Below, one piece after another: positions 22,501-33,486 of a DNA stretch of 64,000 bases (its first letter is position 1; each line of letters begins with the position of its first letter). Position numbers and translations under genes: made by a program. The notes below the pieces were generated by a model. It ran no database searches and was not told where the DNA came from. It was given only the letters and a program-made list of their open reading frames with translations. Source of the DNA: Trichostrongylus colubriformis (taxonomy: Eukaryota; Nematoda; Chromadorea; Rhabditida; Trichostrongylidae); assembly GCA_963978905.1 (NCBI GenBank), contig OZ022258.1:34223282-34287281 (forward strand), in the 5' to 3' direction.

Positions 22501-25500
22501 TTACTGGTCACTTCGTCCTGATCCACTGAGTACTAAATATGGTGTTTGCAGCTGCTCCTGTTTTCTCAGCTGTTTCGAGAGCGTACCAAGAGGAGTATCA
22601 GAACTGTTCATCTTTAAAAAATATTGCGAAGGATAAAAACAGAGCATCGAAACTGCGAGTGCTGCGCCAGCAAGTATACTGAAAAACACACCTGCTTCAA
22701 CATCTCTTTCTTGTCTCGTCGAGAGATCCTCTTCTCCGTTTGTTTTTTTCCTGGATTGCGGCCATGGAACCTGCACAAAGCGTGTATAGAACAAATTTCA
22801 ATCAAAAGAATATAAATGAGACACATCATTCACTTATAAGATAGTTCACGGTAGGCATCTTTTTGATCCATGACGCGACCCTTCTCATCGACATAATGGA
22901 TATTCACCTTGAAAAATATGTATGTGAAGCTTCATATTCACGGGAAAAAAAACGACAAACAAGATTGCACCTCCGGACGATAATCCTTCTTCTCGTTGAA
23001 AGGCATTATAGGGCCACGACCAGTGGTCCCAAGTCGATCCAATTTCTTAGCGTATTTGTCCTCAATGTCGCTGAAACATACCTGACTCCGACGAATGGGA
23101 AGGATAAGAAAACTTCTGTGTGAGAAATGCGGTCACTTTTAACCGATAGGACTTCAGGACTATTTTGCATTGTGCTTCTCAATAATGTAGCACATTGGCG
23201 GTATGTGACAACAGCTACACCTGACTGGACTCACTATTTGCCTTGCTCAATCTGGGTCTTAGACTGATTCCGGAGATGATCCAAATTTTGACCCGTTTTC
23301 TTTTTTGTTTCTGGATCATTGAGATAACCCTGAAAGAGCAGCCTTTATTCGAAATTTTTGTTATGATGACATTTTAATAGAAACAGAAATTCGACAAACC
23401 TTTTGAGCTGCTAACTTCAACATGGCACCAACTCCTTTGCTGACGTCAGCTTCCTTTCCAAGCACATTCTCATACTCTTTTTTACCATCTTCTTTGTCCG
23501 AATCCTCGTCGTCAGAGTAAGCCTTCAACGAAAAGACGTTGGACGCGTTGAAAATTTCCTTCTGTAAGGAAAAAACTGACAGTCTCCTCTGCTTCTTTTA
23601 GACGTCGTTCGTCGTCACTGTCAATAGCGGCAGTGCTGCTGCTAGGTTTCTCATTCCATTTATTCTTTCCATCATTATGCTTTAGCCGCTCTTTGCGACG
23701 GAGCTCCTTCTCTGCTTGCATCTGCTTCCATTTCCTGGAATAGCATATCGGGCTCGTAAGAAAAAAATAAAGAAGAATTGACTTCATTGTTTTTGCAGCG
23801 CCCATGCAATCGTAGTAATTCAAGTGTATTATATGAATCTTCCACGAGGATCGTATGTTCCGATTTCTCTTGGAATCACTCTACTAGATATAAACTTGAA
23901 CAGAGACTTTTGGAAAGGACAGAGGAATTTTCTTTGCTGCAAAGCAGAAATCAAAAAGCTTGAGGTAGAGCAACTTGTTTGAATTCCCGCCGAGCAAGAT
24001 TTGAACAGCCTTCGGCGAGCAGTCATATTTTTGAACTCAGTGTTGATTTGCTTCGCACTTTAAGTCCCTGACCATCGCCTCTTTACAACGCTCTCAAAGC
24101 AGCTTCCCCCCCCCCCCTTCCAGGACGTCACTATGAGGACCTTTATCTTCGCCGCACTCTCTTTTTTTTTGCGTGCGGCTTTGCATGCGGCTCTCGTTAG
24201 CAAATATTAGGCTGTCCCAGAAGTCTTGTAGGATTTTTTTTCGATCATCACTTTTTATTATTTTTCCTTCCAACGAACAACAATTAGGCAACAACGATTG
24301 ACCATTGTTATCGACAACACTCTGCCACCTCGCAGATAAATCGTTGATTCCCTCCTCCTGGAACTCGGGGTTTTGAAAGTCGATGAGAAGAAGTCAGTGA
24401 TTGCCGCTGCAAGCAACTCATAGTCAACGAATTCTCTCTTGACAGGAGGAATTCAAGAGGATGGGTAAGTCAGGAGAGGCAATGACTGGAGAGTAGTCAG
24501 AAGAGGCAATGACTGGAGAGTATGCCGTGTGGGGCAGCACATCCCAGCCGAGCTCCTGTAGCTTGGCCTGGGTACTTTTCGCGAAATGGGAGCGGGCGTC
24601 GTCACGAAAAGGCGTGATCGCGGACCTTCTCCGGCGCTTCTCTCGAACAGCGACGGCGAGCTGCTGAAGCTGGTGGGGGCATACGGCAGCGATGTCTGTC
24701 TCACCTTGTACCAGCACCTCATAGAGAAGCATTCCTTCTGCGTCCCAGAAGTAGCACGTCCCGAGCGTGGCTTGTCTTCCATGTCAATCTCGTCGTTGCT
24801 GAAGCTGATGAACCAACGGTGCGCGATCTCGTAGCTCACACATCCCCTGCTCAATGCGGCGTTGATGAAGTCGCAAGTTTCCGTCGCTCTGTTGCCGCAA
24901 AACCACTCATAGTAGATGACACTGCGTGTTCGGTGGGTATCGACTGCGGGCATTGTAGCTCACTCCACGGAATCTGGTGGGTTGATATATATTTTGTTAG
25001 AAAGCTCAGAGAGCCTTCTACCATATTCCTGAGCCGCCTAGACCTGCCTCGAAGTGAACAGGAATTACAGATTTCTTTGGAAAAATCTTACAAGACTTGG
25101 GACAACCTTACACAACATACATATGTGGGTAATAGAAAAACTAAATTTCCATGGACAATCCGTTCAAATTAGAATACGAAGATAACACGAGATGTTTACA
25201 TGCTGGACGACAACCGACCTGATTTCGGCCGTATCTTCTTCATCATCTTCTTGCTTCATTTCGGAAACGTCTATGGCATCAGTCCGATTACCAGCCAAAC
25301 CATAGGTTGGAATATCTCCTGAAGTGTAACGAATGGCCCCATTGGGTTTTTTGATCACAGAGCCATAGTTTACCAATATTTCTACAGTATTCCATGGTAG
25401 AATCTAGAGTTACGGCTCCATCCTTCAGAGGGTTACTATGTGCAACGTCTGCCTCATCCTCCACCTCCATTTTGATGCTGTGCGATGAAACCATCTCGAG

Positions 25501-28500
25501 AACCTGTATACAGAAACCCAGTAAAGCAACCTCAACTCAAATTATTATTTAAGAAATCATATATAATACGTTCGACAGAATGAAAGGTGCACCTTTTGCG
25601 CAACATCGTCATCCTCTTTCTTCACAACAACCTGTCTGAGACGGCGGGCTTTGTCCATTACCGATGCTAATTCTTCTTCAGCATCATCATCGACAACAAT
25701 CGCTGTCAGGTCGACTGCTCCACCCAGTTCTTCTGCAAAATTCGGACCTAATTGACAGATTCCCGGGACCGGTCAGAAAAAGAAAGTCACTGCAAAATCG
25801 CTCAACCTTTCCTCTTCAATAAAGTACTGCCTTATGATAAACATGTCAAATAAAAATAATCGGGACCGTATGAATACATGTAAATACAGATGTACACACT
25901 TCTATTTTTTCCTCTTAGTTATACGAGAAATATAAATATGCATACGTATGCATTGTAGAAAAACATCGTTTTCGTAACGCCTCATTCCTACTCACAAACA
26001 ATGCAAAACGCAGTGCGGGCACTCATGGTAAGGCCTTACTTGAGATAAATAAAGAGGGATCACAAATCACAGTAATAAGGTGGCGAAAAGCCCTGCAAGA
26101 AAAAAGATGAACAGTAGATTTCAAGGTCCACCACCCGATAGTCAACAATGGCTTAATTTCTTGGGGCAAGTAGGTCCTTGGATAACTACTCAGGGTGCAC
26201 CCTTGTTACCGTTGCACGCTGCACCCTCGTGGTGTTGTGCCTGCTTGGACCAACTAAGCCACGCCCGCCCAACTAAACAACACTTGGCCTTAGAGAAAAC
26301 AAAATCCACGCAGCGTTCGTATGGGAAGGAAACATGCGACAAAAGAAGACTACAATGAGCCTTCCGATGATGGGAGCAGCTTCCACATTGGAAATTCGTT
26401 CGTCCTAGACCATGTGTGATTGGGTTGGGTGAGCGTGGCCTGGTTGTGTTGGAAGGCAAAAACCATGAGAGTGGAGCGTGAAATGGCAACAAAGGTGCAC
26501 TGAAATGGCAACAAAGGTGCACCCTAAGCAGTCATACAAGGATCAACTCATCCCAAGAAAGTAAGCCACTAATCTGATTATCGCGTGGTGGGCCTTCAAA
26601 TTAACAGTAGGGGTGTAGAAAGGAGGAACAGTAATGATATAAAACTGAAAACAGTCTGGATAATCCTCAGCTCGTTGTGTTCATCGTGAAAAAACAACTT
26701 GGTGGTCACTCTAGGACATACTCATTTTATATACTCATTCATTTTCTGGGAAATAAAGTATGGTCAAAAACGGAAAGTAAGAGCCCGCCTTCCCAAGGAG
26801 GTGAATCCACCAATGAGTAGGAGTACTTTCTGCACTGATATGAGAAAATAAACAGATAGCGTATCGAAAATTAGAGGCCGTTACTGAGCTCCTGTCTCCA
26901 ACAGCTTATCCACCAATTGCACACTAAACTCTTCGCCTATGATTTTTCAAACCTACCTATACACATGCTCAAATTCATTTCGCATGCTTGGAAAGCAGAC
27001 TATGTGTCGAGCAGTAAACAGGACAGCAAACACATAAACAAAAATATTTATAAAAATGCTTCTAATGAACTCAACATGAAAAGAAGCCAAAGCAGGGCAA
27101 CAGTGACGTACCATCACTATCTTCGACATCATCATTATCCCCATCCACGAGGGACTTGAGCATATCAATGTCCACCGCATTTTTTGTGGCTCGTTTCCAG
27201 GGTCCAGACGGTTCCTCATTACCATTCCCCTAAACAGTACAAAGTGCAAACGGCACGATAGAAGAACGGGAAACCTACTTCTTCCGCGACATCTTCAGTT
27301 TTCACATCGTGCCCTTCTGTTCCATCACCATCTTCGTGCCTTCTTCTATGCTTCCTATGAAGGTAATATTATGTATGGAAGCTATAACGCCTCTGAGATC
27401 TTTGAGACTGCATTCTGCGTTCTTAAGCGCGATGCATAGCCAAACACGCCAGAGCAGAACAAGTGATGTGAAGCGAAATCATTGAAACACGAGCACCTTG
27501 AGCCCAAATCTCTTCCACCTGCTGGCTCTTCAGGAACTAGATCTTCAGCTTTGAGAACTTTCCTTCTGCGCGTGGATTTCTCACTCTTTCCTTTTTTGAC
27601 CTTACGGAAAGCGGTCATTTCCTCCTAAAATAATAACATGGGAGTACCGTGTAAAGACAGATTTTCTGCCCATGAAGAAGTTACGCAAAATATAACAGAA
27701 ACCCAAAAAAATGAAATGAATAGAAAGCGACAACTGATCTAAGAAAAATGACCTACTTTTGTGTAGAATTCGCTTCCTACTTGATACTTCTGCATTTCCA
27801 AACTAACGAGTGTTTTACCTGCTAACTCCAACTCTCGACGCATTCTTGCTTCCCTAAGATGATGGATCACGTACGCCGCATAATATGGGAATTGACGATT
27901 ATGAATATGCAAACCTATCATCTTTTTCAAGATCGTATCCACCCTCCTCGTCCAACCGGAATTTCTCTTTTTGCACACCCTCCAGCTCCTCGTCATATTT
28001 CGTTAGCACTCCATAGGATTTCTGCTGGAAATGAACAAGTCACTACCGCCCTAAATGAAATTAGTGGAGGAATGATGAATGTATTCTATGCCCACATTTC
28101 CGAATTCGTCCACATCATCGAAGCCTTTTTGCAGCTCTTTACGCTTTTTAAGCTCCCTATTTCGAGCATATCTTTCATTCTCAATCAAGTTAGGGTTGAC
28201 AAGAACTTCCTCACCCTCATCGAGAACACCTAAAATGCTTGGAATATGCTTTAGATGTTGATGCCTCAAGAAAAGCAGTACTAAACTTCAAGAAAGACAA
28301 AATCTAGGCAATCAGAACAACATGGTAAATGAAAATTTGAAAACCTACTTTTATCATCAAGAACAAGGATTTGGTCTGATACCCCGGTGAACGCCTCTTT
28401 CGAATGTCCAACAACTAAACCAGCGGTGTATGAATTTTTGGCTTCTCCCTAAAAATATTTGGTAATCATATTCACTTGATTACTTAGGTAGCAATCATGT

Positions 28501-30058
28501 GAACCCAGAACCTTGCTCTTCTCCTTAGTCTTTTTCCTAGCCTGCTTCGCTTTCGCCTCAGCAATGATGCTATTAACTCCAAATTCCTCATCCATAGCAT
28601 CGAGCATTTTAGCCTGCAATACAAACACAATACAAAAAGATTTTTTAGCAAAAAAAAAAAAACGCTGTTATTCGCAACCACCCACTCTTTCTTCAGCACG
28701 CTTCCTTTCTTCCTCCTGTCTTCTCATTTTAGCTACCCAATCAGCAGCATCGTCATCAGAATCAGAATCCGCAATACCTTTAGCAGTCAGGACCCGTTCG
28801 TAAACCTGACGCTTTTTCTTTGCAATCTGAACATGTCCACAATAAGCGAGCCACATGAACAACAAATCCGAGCCAATAAAAATTATGGGAACCGACTTCA
28901 ATCTTTTCTTTCAGTTCAAGCTCTTTTTTCTTGTCACTCCAGTTTTCTGGCTTCTTATGTCGAAACTCAAAGCCATCCTCCACATGTATTGTTGTACCAT
29001 CTTCAGCCTCCCGCGGCTAAAATTAAGGAAAACATACTCACATTCATATACACCGTTTTCACCACAATTTTTACATTTCAGTCATGTATGGCTAACTAGC
29101 AAAAACTGCTGTCAGACTTCGCGATTTCGCATGAAAGTCGCAGCATTGCAAAATGACAAAATTCACACTAGCCAAGGCTGTTGCTCGGGAAGCTTCAGTG
29201 GGATGAGAAGGAAATCACATAAAATTGCGCTAAATCCGTTATTAACTGCAATATACAACACAAAAACCAGTCATTGTTTCTGCCAGATCCGTCCAGAGCC
29301 GACATAGCAAACTGTGTCCGAACCCTTATCCTGCGTCATTGAATTTCTGCCTAGCAATAAGAGTAGAATACCATTACAAAATACACAAGCGAAAATATTC
29401 GGAATATCGCTTCCCTTTTTGGCAGATTAGTAAACGTTCAAAAAATCTACTTTTACATTTACGAAAATGAATGGCTAGCTACTGCTTTCTTGCACCATTC
29501 ATGCCTCCTATTAGTCACCGAACAACCCCATGAGGACAAGCCCAGTTCGATGCGTAGTATGCTGGAAAACAATTACCTTAGAGTCATCGTTAACTTCCAG
29601 CGGAGCCAATCCCAACTTTGCACGAAGCTTGTTGGTCTCTTCAATAGACAAAGACTCCGCACTGAAACGAAGTAATACTTTCTAAACGTTGTAGGAGAGA
29701 ACTGGAAACGTACGTGTCATCTTTTGGTGGGCTAGATTCCTTTTCTTTTTCACGTCTGCGCGATCTGGAAAATAAAAAAATCATAAAGAAGAAGTTCTAA
29801 GAACTGAGCGAAAGTGCAAACAAGCAAACGGCAGTGAAAAATCACCAATCATATTTCACAGCAGAATATTGTAAATACTTTAAACTTTGTAACTTGGTCA
29901 TACAGACCTTCCAACATTCTAACAAACAACCTTTTGGGCTTCGGCGTAGGAGACCGTGACCTTGAACTGGAATGGTTTCGATCCCTATTTCGCCGTCCTC
30001 CGTCAGAATCCTCATCGTCTCCACGCCGCTTCTTGGAGTGTCGTGACGACGTCCCCAT
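22501..30058 (-). CDS. SART1: SART1/SNU66, U4/U6.U5 tri-snRNP protein (23 exons)
   Basis: Exons (minus): 30058-29931, 29764-29714, 29661-29577, 29016-28897, 28826-28686, 28613-28512, 28448-28349, 28229-28096, 28024-27915, 27853-27757, 27624-27497, 27354-27279, 27229-27112, 25747-25593, 25503-25374, 25318-25219, 23734-23581, 23561-23400, 23329-23235, 23070-22971, 22907-22834, 22770-22692, 22611-22501. About 849 residues (human 800). It has an N-terminal RS-like stretch (SSSRSRSPTPKPKR), SLSIEETNKLRAKLGLAPLE, a coiled-coil-rich KMRRQEEERKRAEER region, AMDEEFGV, DEGEEVLVNPNLIENER, KYDEELEG, a GDIPTYGLAGNR motif and the C-terminal SSDTPLGTL and TPYLVLSGSGRS. SART1 joins the U4/U6.U5 tri-snRNP and is needed to assemble the active spliceosome; it is nuclear. 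All junctions keep phase, but exons 17 and 18 are only 19 nt apart (see findings). A mariner copy sits in intron 16. Confidence 0.95.
24208..25112 (-). mobile_element. Degenerate mariner transposon in SART1 intron 16
   Basis: TIRs are AGGCTGTCCCAGAAGTCTTG on the left and the complementary CAAGACTTGGGACAACCTTA on the right. The minus strand encodes mariner transposase remnants: N-terminal RGCVSYEIAHRWFISFSNDE and DMEDKPRSGR, and C-terminal LQELGWDVLPHTAYSPVIAS. The reading frame shifts several times. The third catalytic-region Asp (SPDLAPSD) is replaced, and a ~25-bp duplication breaks it. Inactive. Confidence 0.85.
25755..27110. other. SART1 intron 13
   Basis: A 1.36-kb intron. AACAAAGGTGCAC and TGGCAACAAAGGTGCAC repeat near 26,490-26,520, and ACCCTTGTTACC occurs near 26,200 in partial inverse. 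No exon is supported, although short open frames occur. Confidence 0.4.
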
Positions 30059-30097
30059 GCAAATGTTTCTAGAGAAGTCAGGGCCTTCGAAATTGAG

Positions 30098-30100
30098 CTG
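30098..30100 (-). promoter_or_regulatory. Candidate spliced-leader acceptor of SART1
   Basis: On the minus strand ATATTTCAG precedes CTCAATTTCG, 39 bases upstream of the start codon at 30058, with no in-frame ATG between. This is a near-ideal nematode acceptor without an upstream coding exon, as expected for trans-splicing. Confidence 0.45.
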
Positions 30101-30900
30101 AAATATGAGGAGATACACGTTTAATCCACTGCCGCAGAACTACGATGCAACAGGTCATTCAAGAAACAGCTGCAAACGCAGCCCACCACTGACGAAAGCT
30201 ATTGAGATTTAAGGCGTCAAATGAGTTGTCATTGTGCAATCACCCTCATCGCACGGACTTAAGCCGCTGCAACATGCGTCTATTCATATATTGGTCGGCT
30301 ATGGTTCAGGTGACCCTTTATCACCACTTGTATTAGTTCTTCGGAAGTAGAGATAGGGGTTTGTAGTTGGGAGGTAATGCCTGGGAGGAGGCGCAACGCT
30401 TCACCAACTCGAAGCCCCTTCCCTCCCTAGGCTTAAAGTGAATTCGTATTCCCTCCTCTTAAATGAAAAAGCGTCCGTCAAAAAATCTGTCTCATCTGCT
30501 TTAGTCTATGCCTAGAGTGGGGAAGGATCTCCGACGTCGCTGAAATTTTCGCTTCTCTCCAGGCCTTTGGGCTAGGCCTCACTTTGGCGGGGGGTGGGTG
30601 AAAGGGGGAGCGCGTATCCTCCATAACCTCCATAAAGTGAGGCCGAGGTAAAAATATACTCTTGAGTGTACAAAGTGATAACTGAACGGTTTCGAGTGAG
30701 GGACGACAGCGTTACAATGAGTGCCACTCGCGCCAACTACATTGGCACCGAGATAGGGACATTTTGAAAGAAGGGCAGACAGTTTGTTGGATTGGTTAGT
30801 GGGTACAGGGATTGTTTATCACATGTTTCTATTTTTTGCCGATTTCAGAGCTTTCATCAGCAACAATACTTCGCTCGTTACTGATCGCGATCGCATTTTT
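30101..30900. promoter_or_regulatory. Shared divergent 5' region between SART1 and the large + strand gene
   Basis: About 0.9 kb separates the two start codons, which point away from each other. No coding exon is seen. GC-rich blocks near 30,360-30,620 are notable. A shared promoter is an inference from the arrangement alone. Confidence 0.4.
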
Positions 30901-30903
30901 CAG
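30901..30903 (+). promoter_or_regulatory. Candidate spliced-leader acceptor of the large + strand gene
   Basis: GCATTTTTCAG precedes TTGAAGGTGC 55 bases before the start codon at 30958. No coding exon lies upstream, so the site fits a trans-splice acceptor. Confidence 0.4.
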
Positions 30904-30957
30904 TTGAAGGTGCTGAGCTGCTAAATCTTGGAACATTTGCACTGTGGTGGTTATTCA

Positions 30958-33455
30958 ATGGTCGTTCCTCCATCGAAGAAAAAAAAGTTCTACTCTGAAG
31001 ATGAGCTCAAAGTTCTACAAAAAACTGTCAGGCAAGCTCTACTGAGTGAGTATTCCATTTTCGAATATTTCGCACCATGAAGCTTTGGCGCCAACTATTA
31101 GGTTGAACTATAATTTCTGTTACACTCTTGGGGAAAACTGTGGAAGCTTTGGGAATATTTGGTAGTGGGGGGGGGGGTATATGAAGCGACTGAGAAGGGC
31201 TACTGATTAACACATTCATATTCTCTATGGCTTCAACTAGCACTGAATCTACGACAATTTCGCGAGGACATTCGCGAACACCGCCCCGGTTCCTCAGCAT
31301 GCAAGGCCACTAACCGAATCAACCAGTCGTTGGACCCAGGTACTGTCTCTCATGTGGCGGCAACCCCATGGCTCGATCGACTCAAATTGGAACGGCAAAA
31401 AAAATCAAAAAAAATGCAACGAGAAAAACTTTTTTCTTCGAAATTTTCGAAAAAAAAGTGGAACTGTAACCATCCAACACGGCAGTCACTGCCGATCTCT
31501 ACTGCAGGCAATTGGACACCGGAGCGGCAGAACTTACCGGAAAAATGGACCGAGTCTTCTTCCTCCACGACAACGCTCGCCCACATGTGGCAAAGTTGAC
31601 GTGTCAAAGGATCCAGGACCTCGGTTGGACGAAGCTCCTCCGTCCACCATAATCTCCGGGCATGGCCCCAACTGACTACCACCTATTCCGATCTCTGACC
31701 CACTTCCTCGACGGACGGTAGTTCAAAGATGGCGATGATCTCAAAATCGACCTCCAGACTTTCTTCGACCAGTAATCCCCAGTCTTCTATAAGTCAGGCA
31801 TCTATTATCTCTCTATTCGCTGGCAATATATTGGTGATCATAATGGTACATATTTTGTTGGCTGAAGTTAGACACAAATTAAGAAAAATAAATTTGAAAT
31901 TTTTCGTCATAGTGTAACAGAAATTATGGTTCGACCTAATAGAAACCCACCCACCTTTAGTGGATTGCTTTGATTGTACTCGTATGTGGATTCACATGCA
32001 TTGGCCTGAAATAGCTTCCGTACCCCCATGGTATCCAGATAGGAGCCACCGCCTTCACGTGTATCCTCGCAAGGTGAAATCCTTTGGTAGTGATCATAGC
32101 CGCATTGACATTGACGCGTAGGCGCGGGTGTATGTCGTTTGGCGCGGCCCTTGCAGCTAATTTGCCAATGGGGCATGTGGGCCGTCTGGACTCTCCCAGA
32201 TTTACCTAAGCCTTTTTAGGGGAGGAGCTTTGGCAGTGCCCCATTGGCATATTAGCTCCAAGGGGCCGCGCCAAACGACCGTCTCCCGTAGGCGCTCAGG
32301 CGTTGACGCACTCGCTTAAACCGCGCGCACCGTAAGGCAGCGTTCCTCCATTTCGTAGCGCTTGATAAGGCGTGGCCGAGTGGCGAAGGGAGTGTGTGAC
32401 GAGAGTGGAGTGTGTGGCGGGGTGAGAGACTTTGATACACACTCACCCAAGTCCGTAGCCACGCCCTATCAAGCCCTGCGAAATGGACTCACGGGTATAT
32501 ATCGAATACTTATATTGCATAGTTTATTTTCATCTTCCCTATGGGGTTATTCTTTGCGCAAAAGATGGATATAAGCACAGTACCGATACTGATCAGCACA
32601 TGGATCTATCAGACGTCAGTAATGCTCGAGCAAACCGAATCCACTACTGCTCCGTCCAACGCCAATCCTCGCCGCAATTAAGCACGTGGTAGGCCGCTCC
32701 CACAACCTCGAATGTGCTGTCGAGAAATTGTCGAAACGGTCGGAGATCGTCCTGTATTTTCTGCCCACTGGCAGAAAACCGTGACGGACACAATACGTCC
32801 CGGTATAGCCGCCTCTCTGATGCGGTTGCAAAAGTATGCAGGTCGCGAGACTAGATCTTTGTGGCCGATGTCTCATCGCACATGAAGGCGGCTACTGTGG
32901 TGTACAGCGTGCGGGTGTGGGAGACCACACAACGTACTGTGCGTCAACAGAGGGCAACACAATCAAAGGCGACGACGTGGCGGACGATAACGCATGGTGA
33001 AGAAGACTTCGGCACAATTTTTTGTGGTATTTAGTGTTCAACTGCTTGGAGGTTGTTAACAACCTCCAAGCAGTTGAACACTAAATGCTACATTTAAAGC
33101 AATGCCGAGGTTCATAGAAGTCGAACATGGCGTCTACAATTTTTTGTGTTTTCAATCGTTGCTTGAATCGATTTGTTTGTGGCCGGAAGTGGGCTTGTAG
33201 CCGGACCCGCGGGGTGCGGGAATAGGGTAGTCTCACGTCCCTTTACGTCCTGCCCGAATCAGGTTCTTTATTCATCGCTGTCATAAGGATTAATGATATA
33301 TTCGCTGAACCCACTGTTGTAAAGGGAGAGATGATATCTCTCAGCTAAAAAACGCACCTTTTTTCCGCAAGTGAATATCTCCGACAACTAAAGGGAGAAA
33401 GCATTAAGTGAGGAGTAAGACGACAAAGATCCTACTATATATAATTCGCTTAGTA

Positions 33456-33486
<31 letters not shown>

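Noticed and set aside
24453..24953. 166-codon minus-strand open frame in SART1 intron 16
   Set aside because: Not a host gene: the first third is mariner transposase, after which the frame slips into nonsense; covered by the mariner annotation.
32365..32440. A tRNA (Leu/Ser-like A-box GTGGCCGAGTGG)
   Set aside because: No B-box follows at tRNA spacing and no cloverleaf can be drawn.
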